Assembly: GCA_022702705.1 (NCBI GenBank)
Contig: CM040439.1
Coordinates: 26,440,345 to 26,504,344 of the forward strand
Source of the DNA: Papilionanthe hookeriana x Papilionanthe teres
Taxonomy: Eukaryota > Streptophyta > Magnoliopsida > Asparagales > Orchidaceae
Direction: 5' to 3'
DNA length: 64,000 nucleotides
Position 1 is the first letter of the stretch. The number at the start of each line of letters is the position of its first letter. Of this stretch, positions 1-13,057 are shown one piece after another. The translations under genes and the position numbers were made by a program. The notes below the pieces were generated by a model. It searched no databases. It saw nothing but the letters and a program-made list of their open reading frames with translations, and was not told the DNA's origin.

Positions 1-1520
1 TTCTTATTGAAGTTTTGGATCTGATCTCTAATAAGTAAACCAAACGAGCGGCCTGCTATGCATTTGAGGATTTTGCTCCTAATGCTACTGGAAATACCTT
101 TGAATTTTATGTTTGCTCTCAGGATTTGGGAGAAATCACGTTTGTTCGAAGGTTAAACACTTCTTACATCACAAAAAGCTATCCAAGAAAGTAAAGGCCA
201 CTACTATCAAACATATTCTCAAGCTTCCCCAAGCCTGCAAGATATCTAAGTTTGGTTTGTCTCAATATGTAACTAACACTCTTCGTAAGTATTCAGCCAT
301 CAAAGATAAATAAATATATTATACTAAACTTGAAATTCAAAAAGCTTTTAACATTGTCATAAGATAATTTATTTTGAAATGAATGCACCTCAAAGGTTCT
401 TTTCGCATTTCGTTGATTGGATCAAGCCATGATCACATGATGTGCACTACTCTACCTGTCTAATGGTGACTTGGAATAGTTTTTCTCCTCTTATTCTAAG
501 TTAAAGCAAAGTTGCCACTTATATTTTCATTATTGCTATGGATTGTGAGTCCAATCTTCTTGAAGAAAAAATTGCTTCAATTGACCAAGTTAGGATTACC
601 ATTTAATCAGATCAAATTTTCTCACCTTTGTATGCAAATGACTTTTTATTTTTGGAGATGCCAACACTAGCAATCTCAATTTCTTGTAGATTCTCCATGA
701 TTAAGATTCTCCGTGATATTAATCAATCAAGGAGGTCTCTTTGCTTCTCTAAAAGGATCAATGAGAAACAAGTTTTTAGTAACAGAATTGGCATTCCTCT
801 ATCCCATATGGAGCACAAACATTCAGGCATCGATACACAATTCAGCAAACTCTTTCTCACTAATTTCAGACCTCTCCTACAAAAAGTTTCCTCACTTTTA
901 CATGGTTTGGAGGTTTTGACATTTGTTAGCAAATTTTAACTACTGAAATTTATTATTTGGAATATTTTTCTTATTGCGCTTGTAAGTATAATAGAAATTT
1001 ACTCACTTGACCATTTAACATTCAAGCACTGTATTGAGTCCTTTGCAGCTTCTAGGCTTTTACTCGATTATATTTGATGGATCTTTTGTTTTGGTAAAGC
1101 CGGGCTTTCAATTGTAAATTGTTATAGCTCCTTTCATATGTCTCTACACTGCACTTAATCAATTTATTGAGTTGGGCTCCCAGTTTTCCCTTGTCCCCAG
1201 ATAAATTCTATGTAATCTTTTATTTATTCCTATATCTAAAAGTGATGTGTTTATGGAGGGACTTTGTTTGAAGTGTTCACATAGATCATGACAGCAATAA
1301 AGAAAATGCTATTTCAATTTTCAAGTAGGATTTGTTTGGGGGGTATAGTATCACCCTTAAATCATTGTCCTGTGATTATAATGTGAAACTAACCAAAGTG
1401 AAATTTTCAAATAATGGAGGGGTTCATATACTACCACAACCGATAGTACAAAAAATGCTTATAAATTATGACAGATGATTAGATGCAGGACATATCGCTC
1501 TTACAGTATAGCTAGAAGTC
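1..1520. other. Intergenic flank downstream of the PTAC16-like gene
   Basis: AT-rich sequence apart from the LINE-like fragment. I searched both strands for the C-terminal exons expected of a full PTAC16 gene and found none. A 66-codon frame at 113-313 (+) matches nothing I recognise. Confidence 0.5.
628..939 (+). pseudogene. Possible LINE reverse-transcriptase relic
   Basis: The open frame contains YANDFLFLE, which resembles the FADD/YADD catalytic box of plant LINE reverse transcriptases. About 25 residues later comes INQSRRSLCFSKRI, which resembles the usual IN-x-x-KS-x-x-x-FSK segment, followed by a GIP motif. Spacing and order agree with a LINE RT palm region. Frames shift around it and no endonuclease or full RT is present, so this is at most a short decayed fragment. 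It could be a chance resemblance. Confidence 0.3.
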
Positions 1521-2630
1521 TTAAAGGTGACTCAACTTCAATAGAAATTGCACAAGAATCATCTGCACCTTATTTTCCGCAACTGAAGTATTGGAGAAAA
1601 CATCCGCCACCAACTTTGCAATCTGGGACTTGGACACCTATGAGACGGGTATAGGATCTTATAGATAGAAATAACATAAACTACAATTTTTTTTATGTGC
1701 AAATAATTGCCCTGCGACTATTCTGGTAGATTTGTTCACTGAAAAGAGAAAGGACACCTTGGAATTATAAAGCGTGGTCGTCCCATCTGAGCTGCTGCCT
1801 TCCTTACCGACTACAAGAGCATAAGAACTCTCTGGTGCGTAATCTTCCGTAAGCCTGGCCTTGACGAACGTATAAGCAACGCCATCAGTCTCCACCAGCT
1901 TGGCAAGCAATCCGGCCATCGTCAGAGGCGTCGGAGCGCCAACAAAAAGGTTGGAAAAAAAAGAAGTAATTCCGTCAAACACGTTGTAGGTGGACTGCCT
2001 GGACCCCAGGCCACCAACCTGCGAGTCATAAACAACAGCCAGATGCCCTACGCCAGCAAGCCCCGCGGCTCGAACTACACAAAAGGCATCATCAGCGGTG
2101 ACAACACTGGCAGGTCCATTCTCCCCCGATCCGACCGTGACGACCGCCTTCGTGGCTAGGCCGATGGCCTTAGCGATCGACTCCGGGTCTGCGAAAGATG
2201 ACTCCACCGCGTTAAGCCGCCTGGATTCCTCCGGTGAGATGGTTTTATAAGCAGAGGCGAGGCGGGCGAGGTCTTGAGCAGAGGCGATATCTGGCACGCC
2301 GGCGCGAACGGAGAAGCCCCGGCGGAGGAGGTTGAGGACAATGCGAGCACCAGTTTGACCGGTGGCGCCGGCGACGAAGACGGTGTTGGGGTCCTTGCGG
2401 AGGCGGGTGGAGAAGAGAGATGTGGATTTGGGGTCGGGTAACTTAGGTAGGTCGAAGAAGAAGAAGCGGTTGAGTTTGTTGGTCTCGGGAGAAGTGGAGT
2501 TTGGTTTTCTGCAGAAGATGGTGGTGGGAGGCTTTTGATGGGGATGGGGATGGGGACGGGGACCGTGCTTGGGGTTAGGGGGAGTGATGAGGCGGCTGAA
2601 GCTGTACTGGGAAGTGAGCGCCGGAGCCAT
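1521..2630 (-). CDS. PTAC16: PTAC16-like NAD(P)-binding Rossmann protein, C-terminally truncated
   Basis: Exon 1 is 2630-1758 (291 codons), the intron is 1757-1638 (GT-AG, 120 nt, phase 0), and exon 2 is 1637-1521 (38 codons and TAA), giving 329 residues. The first 75 residues are rich in Ser, Pro and basic residues and look like a plastid transit peptide. FFFDLPKLPDPKS precedes the Rossmann core. VFVAGATGQTGARI (about residues 82-95) is the GxxGxxG dinucleotide-binding turn, followed by GFSVRAGVPD, AVVTVGSGENGP and STYNVFDGITSFFSNLF. All match Arabidopsis PTAC16, a thylakoid/nucleoid-associated protein of the plastid transcriptionally active chromosome. Exon 2 adds SQIAKLVADVFSNTSVAENK, also family-like, then runs into 15 unrelated residues and a stop where the family continues for roughly 200 residues of Lys/Glu/Ala-rich tail. 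AAG|GTGCAG at that point could be a donor to an exon I cannot find. It may be a truncated duplicate; identity is firm, function uncertain. Confidence 0.85.
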
Positions 2631-5600
2631 AGGTGGGCGGCGGCTGGATCTATCAGGAATCGGGAATGCTGAAGAAGTGTGGATTGGCGAGGAAGATTAT
2701 TGGAGGGAGCCACATGACTGTTGGCAGCGCATATCCGATAGGGGGAGCTTGGCGCCACAAAAATCTCCTATGAAGATAATAGATGCATTAATGGTGTTGG
2801 TATATATTATCACATGTTTAATATTTGTGCATGATATCTTGGCTAATTGTTAAGTGTTATTAATATGAGTAGGACTTTAAATAAAAGGGAACCTTATTAG
2901 ATGTGCATCAAATTTAAGGACCATAAACATGAGCTTATTAATGGTGATGGCATTAAGCATGATTTAAATCTACTTACTATTGCTACAACGACTTTTCATT
3001 ATTCAGTGCTCGTGTTAGAAGCCTAATATTATCAATATTGTAGAAAGAAAATGCAAAGTGGATTACCCATATTAATGCTTTCAGATACATGTTGAAGGGA
3101 GATCAAGAAATGAGAGGAGTTGTCATAAGCAATACATGTTGCCCACTATAGACTGCTAAAATATGTTAAAAAATATAGACAGTGAGCTCACAACCTTCTT
3201 CTAGATGTATTGCTATCACTGCAATGAGAACTTCCATTGAGAGTTAGATAACCTGTTCATGAGAGTTGAAGAGGAACTCCTCGAGAATATTGACATCAAA
3301 CTCAAACTAAATCAGCATGCAAAGATAATAAAGATTAATGCATTATTGGCTAAAATGTTGAGAATGAATGACAAAAACAAAAGCTTAACCAAAAAGAGTT
3401 TGTTAAGACAAATTTATTTAATTTTTTTTATTATACATTATGTTACCACTATTGTTGCCAATACCTACAAATTCAATTTGTTATTAAATGCAATGCAATT
3501 ATGTTACTATAAATTTTGATTGATATTTTCATCTTATTTGTTTATCTTTTTATTAAAAAAATAATAACCATTTTTTTAAAACAAATCAATATTAATTTCA
3601 AGCCTAATGGAAAATGTTAAAGATACTTTTAGAATTGTCAATTTGTAAATCATATGGTTAGTTTTCTTACGCAAAAGTATTTCAAAAAATATTAAAGGCA
3701 TCTTAAAATATGGAACCATGTGATTTCATGAAGTTACAACAAATTCTAAAATTTATATCAACTAGCACGAGTATTTGGGTAAAAACACGTCAAATTTATA
3801 TAACATTTGAAATGGATTAATCTCTTCTATTACTGCTTAATATCTAAACAAATATAATTGCTCATTTCCTATATAAAATGAGAATGGCACAGTGGAATGC
3901 GTTCTATATAGGTTGAGCATGTCTTCGCTAAAAAAATTAAGAGACTGAGAAGATTATCACTAAGAAGACTTGGTAGTAAGCTTTAAAGATAAAATATTTG
4001 ATTCTCCAATGATAGTTATTAGAGTTAAGACTTTTCCAAATAGAGATCCAAGTATAGAGTTTAACACTTTGAAGTCCTCCTTTATAGCAAAGAGCAACAA
4101 ACAATTTGAAGCCTTAGAGTTCATTCCTACTTTGAGCAATGATGTAGCATTGGAGCTTGTCCTTAACCTCAAATGAACATTACAGGTAACTTCTCACCTT
4201 TTCATAGGCCAACTTAATCGGAACTTTAGGACGAATCTTCTAAATTTTCACCTTTAAAGAGTGGTTCAGTTGATAGTGGTGGAGCGCAAGAATCCAAGGA
4301 AGTCATAATTGAGGGTGAAAATATCAATGATTATAATCTTTCAATGGCATCTTCCCGACTAATAAAGCTAAAGTTACCAGTGAAGTTGATTGTGTTCGTG
4401 ACGTTGTTGATGGGCAATGATTTAGAGGCAAATTTGGAAGTCATTACATCTTTCATATTGGAGTGTTCCCAGCTCCCGTTAAGAAGATAGGAAAATCCAT
4501 GGTGATATTTTTTTTAAATCAAAGTCACATTAGGGGAGTTTGGGATAATGATCCTCGAATGCAAGAGTGAATCCCTTTCGTCCAAATAAAGTCTTTGAAA
4601 ATGAGATCAAGAAATTTTGAAGACAATATGGAAGTTGAGGAAGCTATGGTGGCAATGAAAGTGCAAATCTTATTGAAAATGATATGAGAGAGTCAAGCCC
4701 AAATAACACGTAAGTCATCATGTTTATTTGTTCGATAAGTTCACCAAAGTATTCATAATGAGATCATTGAATTCACAACTTATTATTGATGTTTCATGAG
4801 CTTTCGATCAATTGAGCTTATCTTGTAGTTATTAAATCTCTAAGTCAGATATTGACATGACATGACGTAGGTGACAGTAAAGAGGTCAACTGGCCAGGGT
4901 TTAATGATCTTGATTAGTCATTTGAACGAAGGGCAATAAATCATATGTTATCCTTTTAAGTTGTTGTCAAATCTCTTTTTGCTCATGAATCACAACCAAG
5001 AAATATAGCATAGAGTTGGACAGAGAGTGAGGGAAATGAGAGATAACAGGCTTAGTAGTCAAGTAAAATGAGCAAGATTTCAATAATTGAGGTTTATGGA
5101 TAAAGAGTTAGAATCCAATTTTTATTCAATACCCCTTTTTATAGATGTGGCTTCTCTAAAAAGACAAAAATATGCCTTTATTATGCCTAGAGCATCATGA
5201 ATACGTAATTAACTTGTTTGGCCACATCATCATTAAAGTTAAGATATTGTCCCAAACCTTCGCTTAGAAATGAACTAGAAGATGACGAACGACCAACATT
5301 CTCATGTTTAGAAATCTTCGTACTCGGCCCTCCATACACAATATTTGTTACTCAGTCATCGGTACTCAAGCTCTTGATACTCATCACCTTTGTCTGAACG
5401 TCTGGCTCTTTGGATTCATTTCCCTTCGTCATCATCTTTTTCGTGTGCTTGTGTTGGAGCGAGAAATGTTGAAAGCTATTCATGCATCACTGATCGAATA
5501 GCTGGACGTTCCTACTTGTATGGTTACACTATTTTATTTGCAACTTAATGTTGCTTTAGGATCCAATTATTGATGGTCAAGGAAAACCTATAATTTCAAT

Positions 5601-5823
5601 ATGTATATTTATTTAAAATTTTTCTTAATTACCGAGTTTAAAAAAACAAATAGTTAAAGCAAGAATGAAATAACCTCCATATATATATATCCTCATGGGG
5701 GTGGAGTTGACTTCTCCAACTAAATCAGAGCCGTTGAGCTATGATTTGACTGTTAAAGCGACTAAATGCAAATATATCATTATTATTATGCAACTCTTAC
5801 GTTAGGAGAAGAATTGAGGGGAG
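2631..5823. other. Intergenic region, no recognised gene
   Basis: AT-rich non-coding sequence. Both strands around 3960-4176 are open for about 70 codons. The + strand reading (VVSFKDKIFDSPMIVIRV) is not a family I recognise, and stops flank it. About 5030-5520 resembles a decayed LTR (TTTTTATAGATG TATA-like run and leader-like sequence) but has no matching second copy in the window. Confidence 0.4.
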
Positions 5824-6240
5824 TTTTACAAATTTAATTCACGGGTCATACTCGGGTCAACCCAAAATAGGTTGACCCAAATAATAAACAAATTAGAAAG
5901 TTTAATTTAAATATGATCTCTATTTAACCCATCGAACCGAGTACGGTTAGTATAACCCATTTAACATAAAGGATAATAGCTATTCAGGCCAAGAACGAGT
6001 CAATCACTGGTTAAATCCGTGTTGAAGGGCCAACTTCAAGTCAATTTAAATCTAATGAGTCAGTTTCGGGTAAATTTTTGGGTTGACGTGTTAGCCCAAA
6101 TCCAAGCCTAAAAATTAAACGCATTAATTTTTTTAGCATAAACCCGATCGGAAATTTATTCAGGTCAACACGAGACCTGAATTTTTCGAGCCGGATTTAG
6201 ATCGAATTGACTTGACCAATTAATTTTTGACAGCCCCGAC
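5824..6240. mobile_element. Degenerate hAT-like MITE remnant
   Basis: The segment is dense in GGGTCAACCC/GGGTTGACCC inverted motifs and ends in TTTTTGACAGCCCC. Read on the other strand this is GGGGCTGTCAAAAA, the terminus typical of a common plant hAT-type MITE family and like the better preserved copy at 49440-50144. No clean 8-bp target duplication was found, so the limits are approximate. Confidence 0.35.
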
Positions 6241-7079
6241 ATTCCCGATTTTGATATTTACAAATTAATCATCCATGTAATTTTGTTGAACTAAGAGATC
6301 AATGCCTTTATATGCGCCATAATAAAAACTGTTAAGAATTTGATAAAAATGAAAAATATGGGTTGGGACTAATGGAGTGAGAATTTAAAATTTTGATGAA
6401 AGAAAGGTGCTAATTTGTAAATAGCAAATTTCGAGTGGTCTTCATGTAATTACCCCTTTATGACGCTTGCGGGTGGAGACGGCCATTTCTTTTGCTGTAT
6501 TTATCCACTTATCGTTAAATTAAAACATTTTAGTAATTTGTTTCGTTTTTGGCTTGCAGAAACTCTTTTGACGCATTCAATATTTATCTGTAATTATAAA
6601 AATATTTCAGTTCATTCTCATGGTTGTGTTCATATAACATACCATATAGTATTGTATTCTTTTTTGCATATTGTCTGAAGAGATCGAACTGCCAGATAAA
6701 AAATAAACATCCGAGCTAATCACCACTGGAAAGCTGACCAAAGGCAGCAACTGACCTTATGGTAGATTTGATCATAAGAAAGACCAAAATTTTCAATATC
6801 AACAACCGTCACAGAAACCCTACCAAAGTTTCTCATAAGGGACCAAGAATTGACAATACAGCATAGGCTTACAATCATCCCACTGGCTCTCATCGTTGAG
6901 GAACGAGTGGATATGGTGATTCACCCTCTGCACGATAACCTAGTCTCGCTCCGCCAACAGAAGCTTCTAATTCAAAGATCAAGGATTGACGGTCAGATTA
7001 AATCAAGCAATTAGCAAAACTTAGGTCGACCTGAAGCCAATCAACCTAAGCCGACCGGACCGGCCTCGTTTAGGCAGAC

Positions 7080-8460
7080 AACATCTATACTTTAATTTAT
7101 TGTTTTAATTTAATTTAATATTATCATTCTTCTTTTTAATAATAAAAGTATTAATGCTATTATATATATTTTTTGTTATGGTTTATGCTATGATAAATTA
7201 TTTTTAATTGTAACTTTTTTAACATTATTTTTTATTTTCAGCTTTTATATATTTAATAATTATTATTATTCTTAAAGTATAACATTATTAATATTATTTA
7301 ATATTTTCGCTCTTATTTTTTTATTTAATAATAATTATTATTCTAAATTATAAATTTATAAATAATGTTTTATATTTTCAAAATTTCCATTAATTTAAAT
7401 TATTAAATTATTAAATTATTAATATTATTTAATTCGCGGTTTACTTTTTTTACATGTAATAGCTATGAATAATAAGTATTTCAATTATTATTATTATATT
7501 ATTATTATTATGAAATCAATAATTTAGGTTGGTAGTAGGTGGCTGGTGAGTGACTTTTATTTATGTATTTTTTCATCAACTTTTAAGCCTGTGGATATGC
7601 TTTGGAGGCTCACAACTAAAATAAAATACTTTTTTTTTTATTTTTAAAATTTGTTTTACTGCTATTATAATTTTAATTAATGCTTTAATAATTTTTAATT
7701 GTTCTTAATTTTATTAAGATTTTATTTTTATCATTTAATAAAAATTTTATTTTTAAATGTTTTTATTAACTGTTTATAGCATTTTTTTAAATTTTAATAG
7801 TTTTTTAGGTTTTTTTAATATTTAATAATAATAATAATATACTATATAATATATTTATATACTAATAATATTTATAATATAATATATATATATATATTGA
7901 CTGGTCAAAAAGTTTTGCCTCTTTCCATAATTTTAGCTATAACTTTTTTTAAAAAATTGGTCCATGGTCTGCCTACACTGAAGCACAAGTCAACATGCAG
8001 CCTGAGCCTGAGCTAGGTCAAACTAATCAACTGGCTTATGCCATTTTGTTTTATCAATTAAATTATTTTTTCCATTTAAATTAATATTAATTTTGGATTC
8101 TGTAGCTTGACAAAGCTTGTATCAGACAAAAGGCTCAGCTTCAGCGTATTCTATCCACCTTGTTTTTGTCAATATTAATAAAAATAAATAAATAATATAT
8201 ATATTAGTTTTTATTTTTATTTTTTATTTTGTTTTTAATTGCCCTCTTGTTTCTCAAACAACAAAAAATAATAAATAATAATAAATAAATAAATAAAGTC
8301 TAATTTGATGACTCACATGTTAAAAACATCAGAAATTTTAGTTGTAGGGAATGTAGAAGTAAATATTAAAAATATATATTTAATTCTTATATTTATATTA
8401 TATAGTCCATCTTATAATACATATTTTATATTTATAATTTTTGTTGCATAAATATTATAC
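7080..8460. repeat. AT-rich TAA/TTA low-complexity tract
   Basis: Long runs of TTA, ATT and TAATAATAA with several (TA)n stretches, for example 7883-7899. No coding potential on either strand. Confidence 0.7.
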
Positions 8461-8559
8461 GACAACTTGCCCTCTCATGCGAGCAGGATAGTGATTCCAT
8501 GAGTGGTGCAACTCCTCTAAAGAGTGGCAAGGATGATTCGTCAAAATTTTTATAAGTCT

Positions 8560-8885
8560 TAGTTCTTTGTCAAAATATAAAATGTTATAAAAAATAAGAA
8601 TATACAAAGGTACATAATATTATATCATGCAGTTTTACGTCATGTCATGTAATTTTATATCGTATCATTTCATATAGTTGAACCCAGTAGTTTGACAACT
8701 TGCCATGTGAACTTTGCAGCTCAGCAGCTTGCCAACTGGACATGTAAGTTTGGCAGCTCGGCAGATAGCAGCTTGACATGTGAGCTTCGCAAGTGAGCTT
8801 GGCAACTTGACAGATTGATATGTGAGCTTGACGACTTGGCGGCTTGTGAGAAGCTTCACGAATTGCCAAATTGTTCTAGGTGTAT
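8560..8885. repeat. Direct repeat, copy 1, with CTTGGCA-type minisatellite
   Basis: An ATACAAAGGTACATAATATTATAT-type AT-rich stretch leads into roughly 200 bp of degenerate short units around GCAGCTTGRCATGTGAGCTT. The same arrangement recurs at about 10000-10440. The pair could be diverged LTRs of a small element, because TTTGGCTCCATCTATAGGGA at about 9340 resembles a primer-binding-site junction. No intact ends are visible. Confidence 0.5.
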
Positions 8886-9999
8886 TTATTTAGTGTCTCA
8901 GCAACCGCAAAAAAAACAAAAAATAAACATGAAGCTATGCATTGTTCGTATCAATAAGACAAGTGCATAGTTCATTTATCCGAAAAATTAATTCATTTAT
9001 ACAAATTAAAAATATTTTGATAAAAAAAATGACTGGTGTATTTCACTGTGTATTGAATATTCATCTATCTAAGAGCTCTAAAATTCCTGCAAGGAAATAT
9101 TCTATGGGCACTTTGGCTACAGCTACTATATCCCATCATGTGGAAATTATGGCTCACCTAAAGTGATTTTAGAGTTGACTGAAGTGTCTCTCAATGAGAG
9201 TTCCTCAAGTATTATTAGTAAAATATAAATTTTGTCCACTTTTTTATATGATAGGTGGACTATTTTTTTATAATATAACTTAATTATAAATGAATTATTG
9301 TGTTTTCATCAAATTTGTACTAAACTTTTGTCTGCAGACACTTTGGCTCCATCTATAGGGAATAATCATCATAATATTTCAACTTTACCTAGAGTGAGAT
9401 ATTGTGGTTTCAATTCCTAGTTTAACTGATTTCGTCCTTTATCAAGCTGAGCTATATTTTAGAAAAATATATTTAAGTCTTCCTTAGCATTCAACTATTA
9501 AGCCAAGTAAGGTCTAAAATTTTGGATAATTTTTATTTTGCACTTAGAAAACTAGCTTATGAGGGACAACTTCCTCAGTTTACCAAAAAATATTTTAAGA
9601 ACTGAAAGCACTGATGAAATTTTATTTTGAACAAATCAGGGGTAGAAGAGTTTGTTGGATGAAAAAACAATTGTAAAAATGAAAGATTTAAGGATAAAAT
9701 ATATTATCTTGTCCAAGTAAAATTCCTCTTGTATGATTGTTATTGTCCCTTTGGATATGTTTAAGGGTAACTTCAAATTCAATGAATATATCTACACTCA
9801 TTGCACATTTTAGGATATTGAATTATTTTAGGACATCAGATAGGGTAATGTTTATGAATTGTACCCAGATCCTACTAGCATTTAGAAGAATATGAAGAAA
9901 GAAAGAGACAATGAGTAGTATGTAGAAAGAGAAAGCCCTCCTCCTCATTCTCTTATTTGAATATTTGACCTCTATCTATAAGTATAGGGTGTCAATTTA
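8886..9999. other. Spacer between the two minisatellite direct repeats
   Basis: AT-rich, no recognisable coding domain. A 74-codon frame at 8942-9166 (+) has no family features. If the flanking repeats are LTRs this would be the internal part of a non-autonomous element. Confidence 0.35.
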
Positions 10000-10440
10000 C
10001 CATGGTATAAAATTTGATAGGAAATAAATATATACAAGTATACATAATGTTATATTGCATCCTACAACTTTGTCATATTGTACAACTTTATATCATATCC
10101 TACAACTTTATGTCATGTTAATCTTTGTAGTTTAATTCGACGGCTTGGCATGTGAACTTGGCAACTCAACAATTTAATAGCTTGGCATTTGAGCTTGGCA
10201 ACTTAGTAGCTCAGCACTTGCGAATTTGGCAGGTGAACTTGTTAGTTCTACAATTTGATTAATCAGCTTGCCAAATTGGCAGGTTGGCAGCTTGACAAAT
10301 GAACTTAACAACTTGGCAACTTGGTAGGTGAACTCAGTAGCTCGATAATTTGGCAGTTTGATAGGTGAGCTTGGCAATATGGCAGCTTGGCAGGTGAGCT
10401 TAGCAGTTAGGCTGCTTGGCAGATACTTTTAGGCATATAC
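10000..10440. repeat. Direct repeat, copy 2, with CTTGGCA-type minisatellite
   Basis: TATAAAATTTGATAGGAAAT leads into AT-rich sequence and then about 300 bp of units such as GGCAGCTTGGCAGGTGAGCTT. It is collinear with 8560-8885 but clearly diverged. Confidence 0.5.
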
Positions 10441-10559
10441 AATTGTATATATTGAAAATATAGTCTTGTCATTATATAAATATCCGAACATAAAAAGATA
10501 AATACCATATTTATAAGATCACAAAATCTTTACTTTAAAAATATGTGAACATAAAAAAG

Positions 10560-10870
10560 TCATTTACCCTTGAGCAATTAAAAACCATTAAGAACTCTAA
10601 TTTCATCAAACTTACAATCAAACTGACCAACTCGACAAGATGAACAAAATGACACCAAACTTGTTCAATCTAATCAAATCAATCCCAAATAAAGTTGTTA
10701 AATCATTTTTTGAAGCTTATGGTATACAATTTAAAGGTTAAATGAATTTTAAATCTACAAGCTTATAGCCAAATCGAGCATCTCAATGAAACAAATCCAA
10801 TAAGCCTAATATTACTCAATTCTGACAATACAATGACTCAAATGTTTGTAAAATGATGTCTGATGAAGGG
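10560..10870. repeat. Dispersed repeat, copy 1 of 2
   Basis: GGTTAAATGAATTTTAAATC, then AGCATCTCAATGAAACAAAT and CTCAATTCTGACAAT, align in order with 37950-38140 (GATTAAATGAATGTTAAATC, AGCGTCTCGACAAGACGAAT, TTAATTCTGACATCG). This is probably an old LTR family. Confidence 0.45.
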
Positions 10871-12506
10871 GATCTCTCTGGGTTGTCCGATGAAGTAGTC
10901 CAAATTCTTTTTTATTTGTCAGGAGGTGTATTCTAGACTCTATGAACAAAGCCCTTTCTTTTTCATGAAAGGGGATGAAGACCTATGCTTGGAGGAGGAT
11001 AAAAAAGATAATGATCTGAAGTCTAGTGTTATGCACTGAAGAATTTGCAAACACTCCCCGCTCATGCCCCCAACGAACACCATCAACATCTGTCAGTCGC
11101 CCCTTGCGTATTGCAACAAAGCCCCTTTTGGAATCCCTAAGCACACTACATAGTAATGACACCTTGATGAACAACAACCACTTTGCAGTGTAACAAAGCG
11201 CTATCCAAAGCAGCAACAAACGTTGCACAATAATGAAGCACTGCGCAAAGTAGCAGTCAATACGGCGAAACAGTGGAGCATTGTACGGAGTTGCGCATCA
11301 TCTTGAATGTTGCGTATTGACGAACTTCAAAGAAGATATACTAAAGTTTTGAAAACTACAAACGTTTCTGATCGTTGTGCAGCGATTTATTCTGCAGACA
11401 GACAATGTAATCATGTGACCCTTTCCTGCATGGGAGACAAAAGACTCTATATGTATTTATCGAGCAATAATGAATTATTTCTGATTGGACTGCACCCGGA
11501 AGTTATTTTCCTTTCAGGTTTCCAACATAAAACTTATGGTGTCTCTATCTATCACATTTATTTTCTGAGCATGTAAAATCTCAATTCATTAGTAAGAGTT
11601 GAATAATCACTTTACTATCGAAAATATTTTAGAACACATCAAGAAGTTTACTTTTTATTTCAAATAGGAAAAAAAAATTATAAAGTATGGATCGTTAACT
11701 TATGTTCTTAAGAATGTAATAAGGGATTTTGAAGATATAATAAAAGGTGATTAGGGTGTTTAAGAGATATATGCTAAAAAAATGTCAATGTCATCAAGAG
11801 ATGGTGGTATTCATGATTGTTGAGTCGTGATAATCATATGATGATATTTGGTGAAACAACTTTGTGGTGAAGACAGTTGATTAATTGAAGTAAAGACGAT
11901 CAAGCACTGGTAATTGAACAATAACAATCATGTAATAATTGTCGGTATTATCTAACAAAGTTATAAAATTTCTCATATCCTTGAGCTCTATTCAATTTAT
12001 AACCAATCTATGCAGACAACATAGGTCTATTTATAATTTTTAGTAATAATAACTTTATTATGTTAATTAAACTCTACAAATTGTCTATCCAATAATTATA
12101 TTATTTCTATTAATTATTAGGTGTTTCTAAAAAAAAAAAGGTATCTTAAAAACATTCAAAATTAGTTATCTTGAGTTCATTTAATGTTCCTCATCAAGAT
12201 TGTATATCTTAGAGTCTAATTTGTTGGGTTGCTCTATCAGATTATCCTGTAAACTTGGAAAGATACCTTGTCAAGTTGATGAGTATCAACATCAAACACT
12301 CGTTGTCAAGTACACGTTGACGAGTACGAGTTGTTGAGTGAAGTTTATCAAATAGAAGCTGAGAAGTATGACAAATTAATATATTGAAAATCAGACAAAA
12401 TATTGAAATAAAAGAATAAGATAGTATAGGCTAAATGACACGTTCAACTGGGCTTGGATCGGATGTTGAATCTAATGATGCAATAAATATTAAAATTATT
12501 TCTATA
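10871..12506. other. Non-coding flank 5' of the copia element
   Basis: No gene recognised. Open frames at 10983-11228 and 11307-11576 have no family features. 11960-12500 looks like decayed LTR sequence (ATAGGTCTATTTATAATTTT TATA-like run). The last five bases, CTATA (12502-12506), are the left target duplication of the copia element. Confidence 0.45.
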
Positions 12507-12940
12507 TGTTGTGGGAAAATCGATTGGCTAGAAGAAATAAACAAAGAACACAAACAAGCACAAGAAGAAAACACAAAGCAATTTACGTGGTTCGGTCTCT
12601 TTGGACCTACATCCACGGGAGAGAAACAATCTGGAGATTCACTATGGCAAAAGCAAAAGAGTACATAGCCTTACAAGATGAGCCCTCATCTTCCATGGGT
12701 CTTCATTTGCTCCTAAGACCCTTAAGATGCTCTCCTCACCTTCCTCCAAGGCAAATCTAACTCTCTCAAGTTCTTGGACAGAATTTCTCACTTGCCTCTC
12801 ACACATATATCCTTACACCCAAGCCTCACTCACCCACATCTATATATAATAGAAGGAGCCTAAACAAGAGGCTTAATAAGGATGGGCAAAAGTACAAGAA
12901 TACCCCTTTGCCTTTAGTCAATTGTGAGTCACTAATAACA
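12507..12940 (-). repeat. Copia 3' LTR
   Basis: 434 bp, TG...CA ends (on this strand TGTTGTGGG to CTAATAACA). It is preceded by CTATA. It matches 33474-33908 along its whole length with about 2% differences. Confidence 0.93.
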
Positions 12941-12956
12941 ATTCTCCACCTTGACT
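12941..12956 (-). other. Copia polypurine tract
   Basis: On the element strand GTCAAGGTGGAGAAT lies directly before the 3' LTR. AAGGTGGAGA is the usual form of the plus-strand primer site in plant copia elements. Confidence 0.75.
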
Positions 12957-13057
12957 CTCAATTTCGAAGCTCTGAAAAGATGATTCCCTCCACCTGGCTC
13001 CTGAGGGGCCCTCAGCCATGGTAAAGTTCACTAAGTCCAAACAATGTTCGAACTTAG

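Noticed and set aside
2156..2758. 200-codon open frame on the minus strand
   Set aside because: Ser/Pro-rich shadow of the PTAC16-like exon 1 in another frame.
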